This document shows, one piece after another, positions 4,458-10,981 of a stretch of 20,347 nucleotides of DNA. The stretch is from a virus. The translations under genes were made by a program, and so were the position numbers. Each line of letters opens with the position of its first letter. The first letter of the stretch is position 1. The DNA lies in the IMG/VR virus record IMGVR_UViG_3300036985_000876, positions 1 to 20,347 of that record; one strand, written 5' to 3'. The notes below the pieces were generated by a model. It saw nothing but the letters and a program-made list of their open reading frames with translations. It had not been told where the DNA came from and ran no database searches.

Positions 4458-7364
4458 TTATGGTGTAGTGTACGCAGTTATGTTATTAGCAGAAATTGCA
4501 TTACCAGAAGTGTCAATACTAAATTTATTAGAGCCACCATAAGCAAAATACAATTTAGTTGCATTTCCTGTAATAGTCCAAGATCCTAGTGATACACCTG
4601 CTGGCTGTGGACCTGTTGGTCCAGTTGGGCCAGTAGCACCTGTTGCACCTGTGTTGCCTTGAATACCTTGTATGCCTTGTGGACCTTGTGGACCAGTTGG
4701 ACCTGTACCACCTGTTGAACCAGTAGCACCTGTTGGTCCTGTTGGGCCAGTAGCACCAGCAGTACCAGTAGCACCTGTCGGACCAGTTGGACCTGTATTA
4801 CCTGTCAAACCAGTAGCACCTGTTGGTCCTGTTGGACCTGTATTACCTGTCAAACCAGTAGCACCTGTCGGACCAGTCGGACCAGCAACAGTAGAAGCAG
4901 CACCTGTGGCACCTGTCGGACCAGTTGGACCTTGAATACCTTGGATACCTTGAGCACCTGTTGGGCCAGTTGGACCTGCAACAGTAGAAGCAGCACCAGT
5001 GGCACCTGTTGGTCCAGTTGGACCTTGAATACCTTGGATACCTTGGATACCTTGAGCACCTGTCGGACCAGTCGGACCAGCAACAGTAGAAGCAGCACCA
5101 GTGGCACCAGTTGGTCCTGTTGGACCTTGTATTCCTTGAATACCTTGAGCACCTGTTGGTCCTGTTGGACCTTGAGCACCTGTATTACCAGTCAAACCAG
5201 TGGCACCAGTTGGTCCTGTTGGACCTTGAATACCTTGGATGCCTTGAATACCTTGAATTCCTTGTGGACCTGTTGGACCTGTTGGACCTTGCGAACCTGT
5301 GTTGCCTGTCAAACCAGTAGCACCAGTTGGTCCTGTTGGACCTTGAATACCTTGGATGCCTTGAATACCCTGAGCACCAGTAGGACCAGTTGGACCTGTT
5401 GGACCTTGAATACCTTGTATGCCTTGAATTCCTTGCGCACCAGTAGGACCAGTTGGACCTGTTGGACCTTGAATACCCTGAGCACCTGTTGGACCTTGTA
5501 CACCTTGAATACCTTGAATACCCTGAGCACCTGTTGGTCCTGTTGGACCTTGGATGCCTTGGATACCTTGTGCACCTGTTGGTCCTGTTGGACCTTGAAT
5601 ACCTTGTATTCCCTGAGCACCAGTAGGACCAGTTGGACCTTGAGCACCTAATGCACCAGTTGGACCTGTTGGTCCTGTTGGACCTGTATTTCCTTGTGGA
5701 CCTGTTGGACCAACAACACCGATAGATTGAATAACAGCAATCAAATCGTGATTATTAGCAAATCCAGTTGTACCAGTTCCAGCTGAAGTGTCTAAAGAAA
5801 CAGGGACTGTAACATAGCTATTGGAAACAATAGTAGGAGTTCCAGAGACTATCCATCTTTGATAGTTATTAGAATCTGATTGATCTTGAATAACTAAACC
5901 ATCACCTGATTTTAAAACTGATAAGAATAAATCAATATCATTTCCAATTTGAGTTAAATGGCTAAATGTTATTGATGTAGCAGAGATCTGAGTTGTGTTA
6001 TTCCAATATAAATGACCACTGGTTGGTACACCAGATGTTTGAGGAACACTTGCTTGATAGTTATACAAATTGGAAGATATACCATCAGCACCTTGCGGAC
6101 CAGTAGCACCAGTTGGTCCTGTTGGACCTGTATTACCTTGAGCACCTGTTGGTCCTGTTGGACCTTGAATACCTTGAGCACCTGTTGGACCTGTTGCACC
6201 TGTTAAACCTGTGGCACCTGTTGGTCCAGTTGGACCTTGAATACCTTGGATACCTTGGATACCTTGGTCGCCTTGAATACCTTGAATGCCTTGTGGACCT
6301 GTTGGACCTTGAATACCTTGTATTCCTTGAGCACCTGTTGGACCTGTTGGACCTTGAGCACCTGTTGGACCTGTTGCACCCTGAATGCCTTGTGCACCTG
6401 TAGGACCAGTTGGTCCAACTTCACCTTGCACACCTTGAATACCTTGGATACCTTGAGCACCTGTTGGTCCTGTTGGACCTGTATTACCCTGAGCACCTGT
6501 TGGACCTGTGGCACCTTGAATACCTTGGATACCCTGATCACCTTGAATACCTTGAATACCTTGTGGACCTGTCGGTCCAACTTCACCTTGAATACCTTGT
6601 ATGCCTTGAGCACCAGTTGGTCCTGTTGGACCTTGAATACCCTGTATGCCTTGAATACCTTGAGCACCTGTTGGACCTGTTGGTCCAACTTCACCTTGAA
6701 TACCTTGAGCACCTGTTGGACCTTGAATACCTTGAGCACCTGTAGGACCAGTTGGTCCAACTTCACCTTGAATACCTTGAGCACCTGTTGGACCTTGAAT
6801 ACCTTGAATACCTTGTGAACCTGTTGGTCCTGTTGGACCTTGTATGCCTTGAATACCTTGAGCACCTGTAGGACCAGTTGGTCCAACTTCACCTTGAATA
6901 CCTTGTATGCCCTGAATACCTTGAGCACCTGTTGGTCCTGTTGGACCTACATCACCTTGAGCACCTGTTGGTCCAGTTGGACCTTGAATACCCTGTACAC
7001 CTTGAATACCTTGCGCACCTGTTGGTCCTGTTGGACCTTGAGCACCTGTTGGACCTTGTATGCCTTGAATACCCTGAGCACCTGTTGGACCTGTGGCACC
7101 TTGAATACCTTGTATTCCCTGAATGCCTTGCACACCTTGTGGACCTGTTGGCCCAATAGCACCTTGAATACCTTGAGCACCTGTCGGACCAGTCGGACCA
7201 ATAGCACCTGTCGGACCAGTTGGTCCAGCAGGACCACCAAGCATTAAGTCTAATGAATATGGTGTCCAAACTTCTTCAAGTGTAATAGATACAGGTGACC
7301 AATTAGGATCTATATCAACTGAAAGCTGTTTCCAGTCTGGTTGGATGACAATGGTTGTGCTCAT
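4458..7364 (-). CDS. Collagen-like tail fibre protein with two Gly-X-Y blocks and an internal globular domain
   Basis: A 968-residue fibre protein. Residues 1-42 (ending [13 protein letters not shown]) are a non-repetitive head, probably for virion attachment. Residues about 43-428 are nearly perfect Gly-X-Y triplets, dominated by GPT, GAQ, GIQ and GAT. Residues about 429-550 are globular ([20 protein letters not shown], then [20 protein letters not shown]), a domain type I associate with phage collagen-like proteins. Residues about 551-919 are a second Gly-X-Y block with three AASTVA interruptions, and 920-968 is a short beta-rich tip ([19 protein letters not shown]). Such proteins form trimeric rods; the insert and tip could nucleate folding and bind the host. 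The start overlaps the upstream stop (ATGA). The many long open frames on both strands here are by-products of the 9-base periodicity. The glycosyltransferase follows, and the many Gly-Pro-Thr triplets are possible O-glycosylation sites. Confidence 0.92.
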   Translation of the reverse strand: MSTTIVIQPDWKQLSVDIDPNWSPVSITLEEVWTPYSLDLMLGGPAGPTGPTGAIGPTGPTGAQGIQGAIGPTGPQGVQGIQGIQGIQGATGPTGAQGIQGIQGPTGAQGPTGPTGAQGIQGVQGIQGPTGPTGAQGDVGPTGPTGAQGIQGIQGIQGEVGPTGPTGAQGIQGIQGPTGPTGSQGIQGIQGPTGAQGIQGEVGPTGPTGAQGIQGPTGAQGIQGEVGPTGPTGAQGIQGIQGIQGPTGPTGAQGIQGIQGEVGPTGPQGIQGIQGDQGIQGIQGATGPTGAQGNTGPTGPTGAQGIQGIQGVQGEVGPTGPTGAQGIQGATGPTGAQGPTGPTGAQGIQGIQGPTGPQGIQGIQGDQGIQGIQGIQGPTGPTGATGLTGATGPTGAQGIQGPTGPTGAQGNTGPTGPTGATGPQGADGISSNLYNYQASVPQTSGVPTSGHLYWNNTTQISATSITFSHLTQIGNDIDLFLSVLKSGDGLVIQDQSDSNNYQRWIVSGTPTIVSNSYVTVPVSLDTSAGTGTTGFANNHDLIAVIQSIGVVGPTGPQGNTGPTGPTGPTGALGAQGPTGPTGAQGIQGIQGPTGPTGAQGIQGIQGPTGPTGAQGIQGIQGVQGPTGAQGIQGPTGPTGPTGAQGIQGIQGIQGPTGPTGPTGAQGIQGIQGIQGPTGPTGATGLTGNTGSQGPTGPTGPQGIQGIQGIQGIQGPTGPTGATGLTGNTGAQGPTGPTGAQGIQGIQGPTGPTGATGAASTVAGPTGPTGAQGIQGIQGIQGPTGPTGATGAASTVAGPTGPTGAQGIQGIQGPTGPTGATGAASTVAGPTGPTGATGLTGNTGPTGPTGATGLTGNTGPTGPTGATGTAGATGPTGPTGATGSTGGTGPTGPQGPQGIQGIQGNTGATGATGPTGPTGPQPAGVSLGSWTITGNATKLYFAYGGSNKFSIDTSGNAISANNITAYTTP
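4608..5714 (-). repeat. Collagen Gly-X-Y repeat block 2
   Basis: About 123 triplets coding for GPT, GAQ, GIQ and GAT units. At the DNA level the strand shows 9-base periodicity with near-identical 30-100 base segments recurring many times, which makes unequal recombination and assembly errors likely. The three AASTVA-coding interruptions lie at 4884-4901, 4977-4994 and 5079-5096. Confidence 0.9.
6081..7238 (-). repeat. Collagen Gly-X-Y repeat block 1
   Basis: About 128 triplets of the same classes as block 2, ending in GPQGADG just before the globular insert. Unlike block 2 it has no AASTVA interruption, and it contains more GEVGPTG and GDQG units, so charged residues are more common here. 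Confidence 0.9.
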
Positions 7365-7702
7365 CTTGTAATGTCCACTACAACAGGAATGATAAATGTT
7401 GATGTTGAAACTACCACATTGTTATCTGTGACTTGAATATCGCAATACAAATTAGTTGGTGCTGGGAATGTGGATGAGCTAGATGGCACTGAAAGTGTCA
7501 GTGTAAACTTACCGACATTCAATGTTTGGTTTGGATCTTTCGTAACAACCAATGTTTGAACAAGAGTACCAGATTCTGTTCTTAACTGAGATGCAATTTG
7601 TTGTGTTGAAAGTGGCTGAGGAACTCCAGCAACTTTATATGTACAAGTCGCTGAGAATGTATCACCACGTTTAAATGGGTAAGTTTTTTGATATGTGGTC
7701 AT
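7361..7702 (-). CDS. Small beta-sandwich virion protein, BppU N-domain-like
   Basis: A 113-residue protein. The frame is open from 7732, but the ATG at 7702 overlaps the methyltransferase stop as ATGA and has AGGAA upstream, so [16 protein letters not shown] is the likely N-terminus. The pattern ([59 protein letters not shown], then IPVVVDITR) is an all-beta sandwich resembling the N-terminal domain of lactococcal baseplate protein BppU. It ends in an ATGA overlap with the collagen fibre gene. It may be an adaptor that attaches the fibre to the tail tip. The family match is by eye and tentative. Confidence 0.55.
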   Translation of the reverse strand: MTTYQKTYPFKRGDTFSATCTYKVAGVPQPLSTQQIASQLRTESGTLVQTLVVTKDPNQTLNVGKFTLTLSVPSSSSTFPAPTNLYCDIQVTDNNVVVSTSTFIIPVVVDITR

Positions 7703-8349
7703 AATGTTCCTGTTATATAAACAACTGAGCAATTAGGATAAATTTCTTCTGTTTGAATAGTTGCTACTAAACCAGCATCTAAAAGTTGTTGCTGTATTTC
7801 TTCTACTGTAAATGAAGCTCTTAAAGTATTGTAAAAATCAGTTTTAAACACTTCAGGTGCATTCTCTGTCATTCCATCAACTATTTCTGTACAGATTGCA
7901 CTATCTTCAACCCTTAATAGATCAAAAACATAAAATGTTCCACCAGTTTTTCCTATTTGTTTTATTGTGTTCCAACAAGGTGCTGGGTCAGGCAATTGGT
8001 GCAAAAACAGCGAACTCAAAACAATATCGTATGTTTGGCTGGGCAGATTTTCATCAGGAATAAAACTATTAACTAATGTAACTTTTTCTTGGTCAATAAT
8101 TAAATTTGCTTTTTCAAGCATTAAAGAAGATGCATCATAAGCAGTAAAAACAGAATTTGGAAAAATTGATTTTAAGGTTGTAGCATATGCCATATTTCCA
8201 CAGCCAATATCAGCAATGACTAAATTATGGGTATTATTTGGCAATCTATACATTAAAAATGTAGCCAATCCACCGCCATAAGTTTCTGCTGTATAGGCAT
8301 CTACACTTGCTGGGTCGTTCATTACTTCAGTTTCAGGGATTCGTGCCAT
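7699..8349 (-). CDS. Class I SAM-dependent methyltransferase
   Basis: A 216-residue Rossmann-fold methyltransferase. Motif I is VIADIGCGN (44-52); the acidic residue binding the SAM ribose is D72 in FTAYDASS; the motif IV region is YDIVLSSLFLHQLPDP (107-122), followed by GGTFYVFDLLR. The C-terminal FTVEEIQQQLLDAGL is typical of the small-molecule and protein methyltransferase group. It has no DPPY/NPPF motif and no target-recognition domain, so a DNA methyltransferase is unlikely. GAGGTG precedes the ATG, and the start overlaps the cupin-like gene by 17 bases. Placed among fibre genes, it could methylate a virion protein or a sugar on it, or act on host metabolites; the substrate is unknown. 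Confidence 0.82.
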   Translation of the reverse strand: MARIPETEVMNDPASVDAYTAETYGGGLATFLMYRLPNNTHNLVIADIGCGNMAYATTLKSIFPNSVFTAYDASSLMLEKANLIIDQEKVTLVNSFIPDENLPSQTYDIVLSSLFLHQLPDPAPCWNTIKQIGKTGGTFYVFDLLRVEDSAICTEIVDGMTENAPEVFKTDFYNTLRASFTVEEIQQQLLDAGLVATIQTEEIYPNCSVVYITGTL

Positions 8350-8875
8350 TTTTTAACACCTCTAAATAATTACTTGGTTTTGTTACATCTGCATACCCAT
8401 TAAGTACCAATGAATTTGGATAAAATCTTTTTATTAATGCCTCATGCTTTGGACCTACTGTTTTTCCTTTCCAAGCAGCTGCAACAGTAGATGGAGTGGC
8501 TTTTTTCCAATGTTGAAATGCTAGCAAGGGAAATCCTTTTTTCTTATCTCCCGCTCTTGCACCTACTCCATGAGACATACCCATTTTTAATATTTCTGAA
8601 GCATTGCCAATACCATCTTCAATTGCTAGCTTTATAACTTCTACATTTGGGTGCTCGTGAATATTTACTAATGGATTTGCATGCACTAAATAAAGCTCAA
8701 CCTGAAAATTATTTTTTCTAAAAAGGCAAACGGAAGTTGCATCATCACTGCAATATATTTCTGTGTCAATCCCAAAATGAATTGGCATATCGTTTTTTAA
8801 ATACCAATCACAAAATTCTTGAACATCTGTCCAAGAATCAGGAACATCTACTTTTTTTAGATGATAACTAGTCAT
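8333..8875 (-). CDS. Cupin-like protein of unknown function
   Basis: A 180-residue protein. NIHEHPNVEVIKL contains H73, H75 and E79, the HxHx3E arrangement of cupin motif 1 that binds a metal. It is flanked by beta-rich sequence (CLFRKNNFQVELYLVHANP before; a Gly/His-rich SHGVGARAG and GFPLLAFQHW after), where H102 or H122 might be the fourth ligand. The C-terminal TVAAAWKGKTVGPKHEALIK is distinctive but I cannot name it. It does not have the HxD...H triad of 2-oxoglutarate oxygenases, so collagen prolyl hydroxylase activity is not supported. Coupled by ATGA to the upstream 79-aa gene and overlapping the methyltransferase by 17 bases. It may be a structural binding domain or a sugar-modifying enzyme. 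Confidence 0.6.
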   Translation of the reverse strand: MTSYHLKKVDVPDSWTDVQEFCDWYLKNDMPIHFGIDTEIYCSDDATSVCLFRKNNFQVELYLVHANPLVNIHEHPNVEVIKLAIEDGIGNASEILKMGMSHGVGARAGDKKKGFPLLAFQHWKKATPSTVAAAWKGKTVGPKHEALIKRFYPNSLVLNGYADVTKPSNYLEVLKNGTNP

Positions 8876-9111
8876 ATTGATTTTTCAATGCCAATAAGAT
8901 ACTCTTCAGGCAATTCTGTTCCGTTGTTTAAACTTTTCCAAGTTTCATCGCCATTTTCATTTACTTCAATAAGTGTAATTGGTGTTCCGTGAACATGAGA
9001 GTTAAAAAATTCCATTACGAATTTAACATATAATTTTTTTGCTTCTTCTTCAGAATCAACTTTTGTATATTGTCCGTTCGCTGGGTTTAACACTGCATAT
9101 TTATTTATCAC
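8872..9111 (-). CDS. Small acidic protein of unknown function
   Basis: 79 residues, starting with GTG at 9111, which overlaps the glycine-rich gene stop (GTGA 9108-9111). GGAG at 9119-9122, eight bases upstream, supports this start. Acidic and mixed alpha/beta (KVDSEEEAKKLYVKFVMEFF, then TPITLIEVNENGDETWKSL). No family recognised; no membrane segment or signal peptide. Tight coupling on both sides says it is expressed together with the adhesin and the cupin-like protein, perhaps as a fibre assembly factor. Confidence 0.6.
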   Translation of the reverse strand: MINKYAVLNPANGQYTKVDSEEEAKKLYVKFVMEFFNSHVHGTPITLIEVNENGDETWKSLNNGTELPEEYLIGIEKSI

Positions 9112-10277
9112 GAAATAGCTCCATAAACTCTAGTTGTATTTCCTGAAACCCATGTCACTGCTCTACCATTTAAGTTTACAGCCTTACCACCTGCTGCACC
9201 AGGATTTTGAGATGTATTGTTTAAGCCACCGCCACTTCCTGATGCACCCCATCCGCCACCGCTACCACCCATAGCAACAGTGCCAGATGTATAGCTTGAA
9301 ACACCAGCATTTGTTCCACCACCGCCAGTTTGAGTTGCAATATAATTGGTTGTTCCACCGCCAGTAGCTGGAACTGAGTTACCTTTAAATCCGCCAACAC
9401 CACCGCCACTTCCACCTAATCCGCCATCATATGAACCTGTTGAAGAACTTGAGTTATATGAACGTGTTGTATTTGTTCCTGGAAGAACTCTACCACCGCC
9501 ACCGCCACTTTGGAATCCATAAGTTCCTGAAGATCCAGTTGTAGAGCCATTTGCACCTGAAGCTCCAAGACCACCGCCAGCACCGCCAGTTGCCCTAACT
9601 GTACCAACGCCAGTTGTACCTGTATATGTTATTGCAGAACCACCAACACCACCGCCAGCACCGCCACCACCAGCGGATGATAATTCCCTAATATTGTAAC
9701 CAGGAGTCCAAGCCCAAGCACCGCCACCACTACCGCCACCACCAGCAATATAAGCTGACGCATTTGTATTGTTAATTGTAGGGTTTATGCCTATATTTAA
9801 ATTTAAAGCTGAACCTCCAGGATTAGCAGTTTGTGGTACAGGTGCTGATGTAGATGTGCTTACTGATGCATAATTAGTTGGAGAACCTCCCATACCCAAA
9901 ATCACACCATTATTTACAATGCTAAGTGTATCACCTAATGTACCACCTGATAGATTTAAACCATAATTAGCTGTAGATGTTGCATAAAGATATACCCCAC
10001 CATTAATAGTAATTGTGATATCAGATTTACCAGAAATATAACCACCTAATGCGGATAAATTCAATGATGCATCTGCTGTAGTTGCACTGAATGTATAACT
10101 TATTGAAACACGATTCGATTTACCACGAAGATCATTCATAGAAATAATAGTCCCTGAACCACCAACTCCTGCAAGTGTTCGCACGTTAGTTTGGTTCATG
10201 GAAATAGTTGTAGTGCCTGATAGACCAAGCTCCACATTCACATCATTAAGCGATATGGTACCTGTAGGAGTTGTCAT
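9108..10277 (-). CDS. Glycine-rich tail fibre / adhesin-like protein
   Basis: A 389-residue virion protein, probably host-binding. The N-terminal GTISLNDVNVELGLSGTTTI, then SMNQTNVRTLAGV and ISMNDLRGKS (1-53) is the repeated short motif typical of phage tail-fibre N-termini. Residues about 55-175 are beta-rich (TINGGVYLYATSTANYGLNL; INPTINNTNASAYIAGG). Residues about 178-365 alternate poly-glycine clusters (GGGGSGGG, GGGGAGGGVGG, GGAGGGLG, GGGGGR, GGLGGSGGGVGG, GGGG, GGSGGGWG, GSGGG) with variable polar loops. This resembles the glycine-rich adhesin design of T-even gp38, where glycine strands pack as polyglycine-II sheets and the loops contact the receptor. The start is coupled to the S74 fibre stop (TAATG) with AAGGA upstream. 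Whether it folds like gp38 is inference. Confidence 0.8.
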   Translation of the reverse strand: MTTPTGTISLNDVNVELGLSGTTTISMNQTNVRTLAGVGGSGTIISMNDLRGKSNRVSISYTFSATTADASLNLSALGGYISGKSDITITINGGVYLYATSTANYGLNLSGGTLGDTLSIVNNGVILGMGGSPTNYASVSTSTSAPVPQTANPGGSALNLNIGINPTINNTNASAYIAGGGGSGGGAWAWTPGYNIRELSSAGGGGAGGGVGGSAITYTGTTGVGTVRATGGAGGGLGASGANGSTTGSSGTYGFQSGGGGGRVLPGTNTTRSYNSSSSTGSYDGGLGGSGGGVGGFKGNSVPATGGGTTNYIATQTGGGGTNAGVSSYTSGTVAMGGSGGGWGASGSGGGLNNTSQNPGAAGGKAVNLNGRAVTWVSGNTTRVYGAIS

Positions 10278-10948
10278 TATTTATCCTTCAACTCTGCAAT
10301 TTGCCTTTTAAGCTCAACGATCTCTTTTGCTAATTCAACTGAAGCAACAAGAGCTGCATTTCCATATGCTACTGATAAACGATCTGACAGATCTTTAAAA
10401 ACAACTTCAGGCAAGAGTTTAGCTAATGACTGAGCACTTACACCAGCCTGAGTTAATTCAACATCTGTACGATCGTAAATGCCAGATTTAACTTGAGCTA
10501 ATTCATCTACGAAATTACTCTTAACAGCACGCCAATTTGTTTTTAAGTTCTCATCAGAATAAGCTGTTACATTACCCTCACAATAAATGTCAGGAGCATT
10601 AGCAGCTCCAAAAGTAGCAACAAGAGTGTTATTAGCAGATCTTACTTCTACTCCTGTTACACTTTCAGCTTGTAATGTTGCTAGTGATAAAGTTGAAATT
10701 TCAAATGTAATTGTGTGATCTGTAGGGTTAAATACAGCGATTTTTATATCAGATGTACCATCATAAAGATACCAATCCCACTGAGAAACTGAAACTTCAT
10801 CAAGCCATTGAAATCCAGCGACAGCATAAGCTGGTCGAGTTGCACCTCTTTGCATAGTGTAAACAGCGTCACGCCATGCATTTAGCTTATTTGATAATGT
10901 CGTACCTGTATCAGTTGTTGGTGAAATAACTAGGTTTGCTTGTGACAT
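10277..10948 (-). CDS. Short tail fibre with C-terminal peptidase S74 self-cleaving chaperone domain
   Basis: 223 residues. The N-terminal RPAYAVAGFQWLDEVSVSQWDWYLYDG region (38-64) is a motif common in phage fibres. The C-terminal domain matches Peptidase_S74, the intramolecular chaperone of phage tailspikes. TAYSDENLKTN gives S131 with D132 and K136, matching the S...K spacing of the endosialidase (endoNF) Ser-Lys dyad, with cleavage expected just before S131. Then come LAQVKSGIYDR, GVSAQSLAKLLPEVV, VAYGNAALVASVELAKEI and a coiled-coil end. After cleavage the mature fibre would be only about 130 residues per chain and would trimerise. GGAG at 10954-10957. It lies directly after J, where lambda carries its side-tail-fibre genes. 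Confidence 0.87.
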   Translation of the reverse strand: MSQANLVISPTTDTGTTLSNKLNAWRDAVYTMQRGATRPAYAVAGFQWLDEVSVSQWDWYLYDGTSDIKIAVFNPTDHTITFEISTLSLATLQAESVTGVEVRSANNTLVATFGAANAPDIYCEGNVTAYSDENLKTNWRAVKSNFVDELAQVKSGIYDRTDVELTQAGVSAQSLAKLLPEVVFKDLSDRLSVAYGNAALVASVELAKEIVELKRQIAELKDK

Positions 10949-10981
10949 TTTTACTCCAAATTTTTATTGATTTTAACTTGT

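Noticed and set aside
4672-5651. Long open frames on the plus strand across collagen block 2 (up to 239 codons) and similar minus-strand frames
   Set aside because: They arise from the 9-base repeat of the Gly-X-Y coding sequence, give low-complexity repeats (NTLDTL, SCWTLN, VFKVQQ), and lack ribosome binding sites or a non-repetitive domain.
4608-7238. Collagen repeats as a CRISPR or other non-coding tandem array
   Set aside because: The repeat unit is 9 bases, in frame throughout a 968-codon gene, with synonymous variation; there are no constant repeats separated by unique spacers.
6012-7247. Long open frames on both strands across collagen block 1 (up to 241 codons)
   Set aside because: Same cause as block 2: periodic sequence without stops in other frames; the products are simple repeats with no recognisable protein features.
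7703-7732. N-terminal extension of the BppU-like protein to 7732
   Set aside because: It would overlap the methyltransferase gene by 34 bases, while the ATG at 7702 has an AGGAA sequence and a perfect ATGA overlap.
7699-8349. Methyltransferase as a restriction-evading DNA methylase
   Set aside because: No DPPY/NPPF or Pro-Cys catalytic motif and no target recognition domain; motifs fit small-molecule or protein methyltransferases.
8333-8875. Cupin-like protein as a collagen prolyl or lysyl hydroxylase
   Set aside because: The HxH arrangement is that of simple cupins; the HxD...H triad and the arginine expected in 2-oxoglutarate oxygenases are not apparent.
9221-9607. Minus-strand frames of 63-64 codons inside the glycine-rich gene
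   Set aside because: By-products of GGT/GGC-rich sequence read in another frame; valine/alanine-rich low-complexity products without starts supported by ribosome binding sites.
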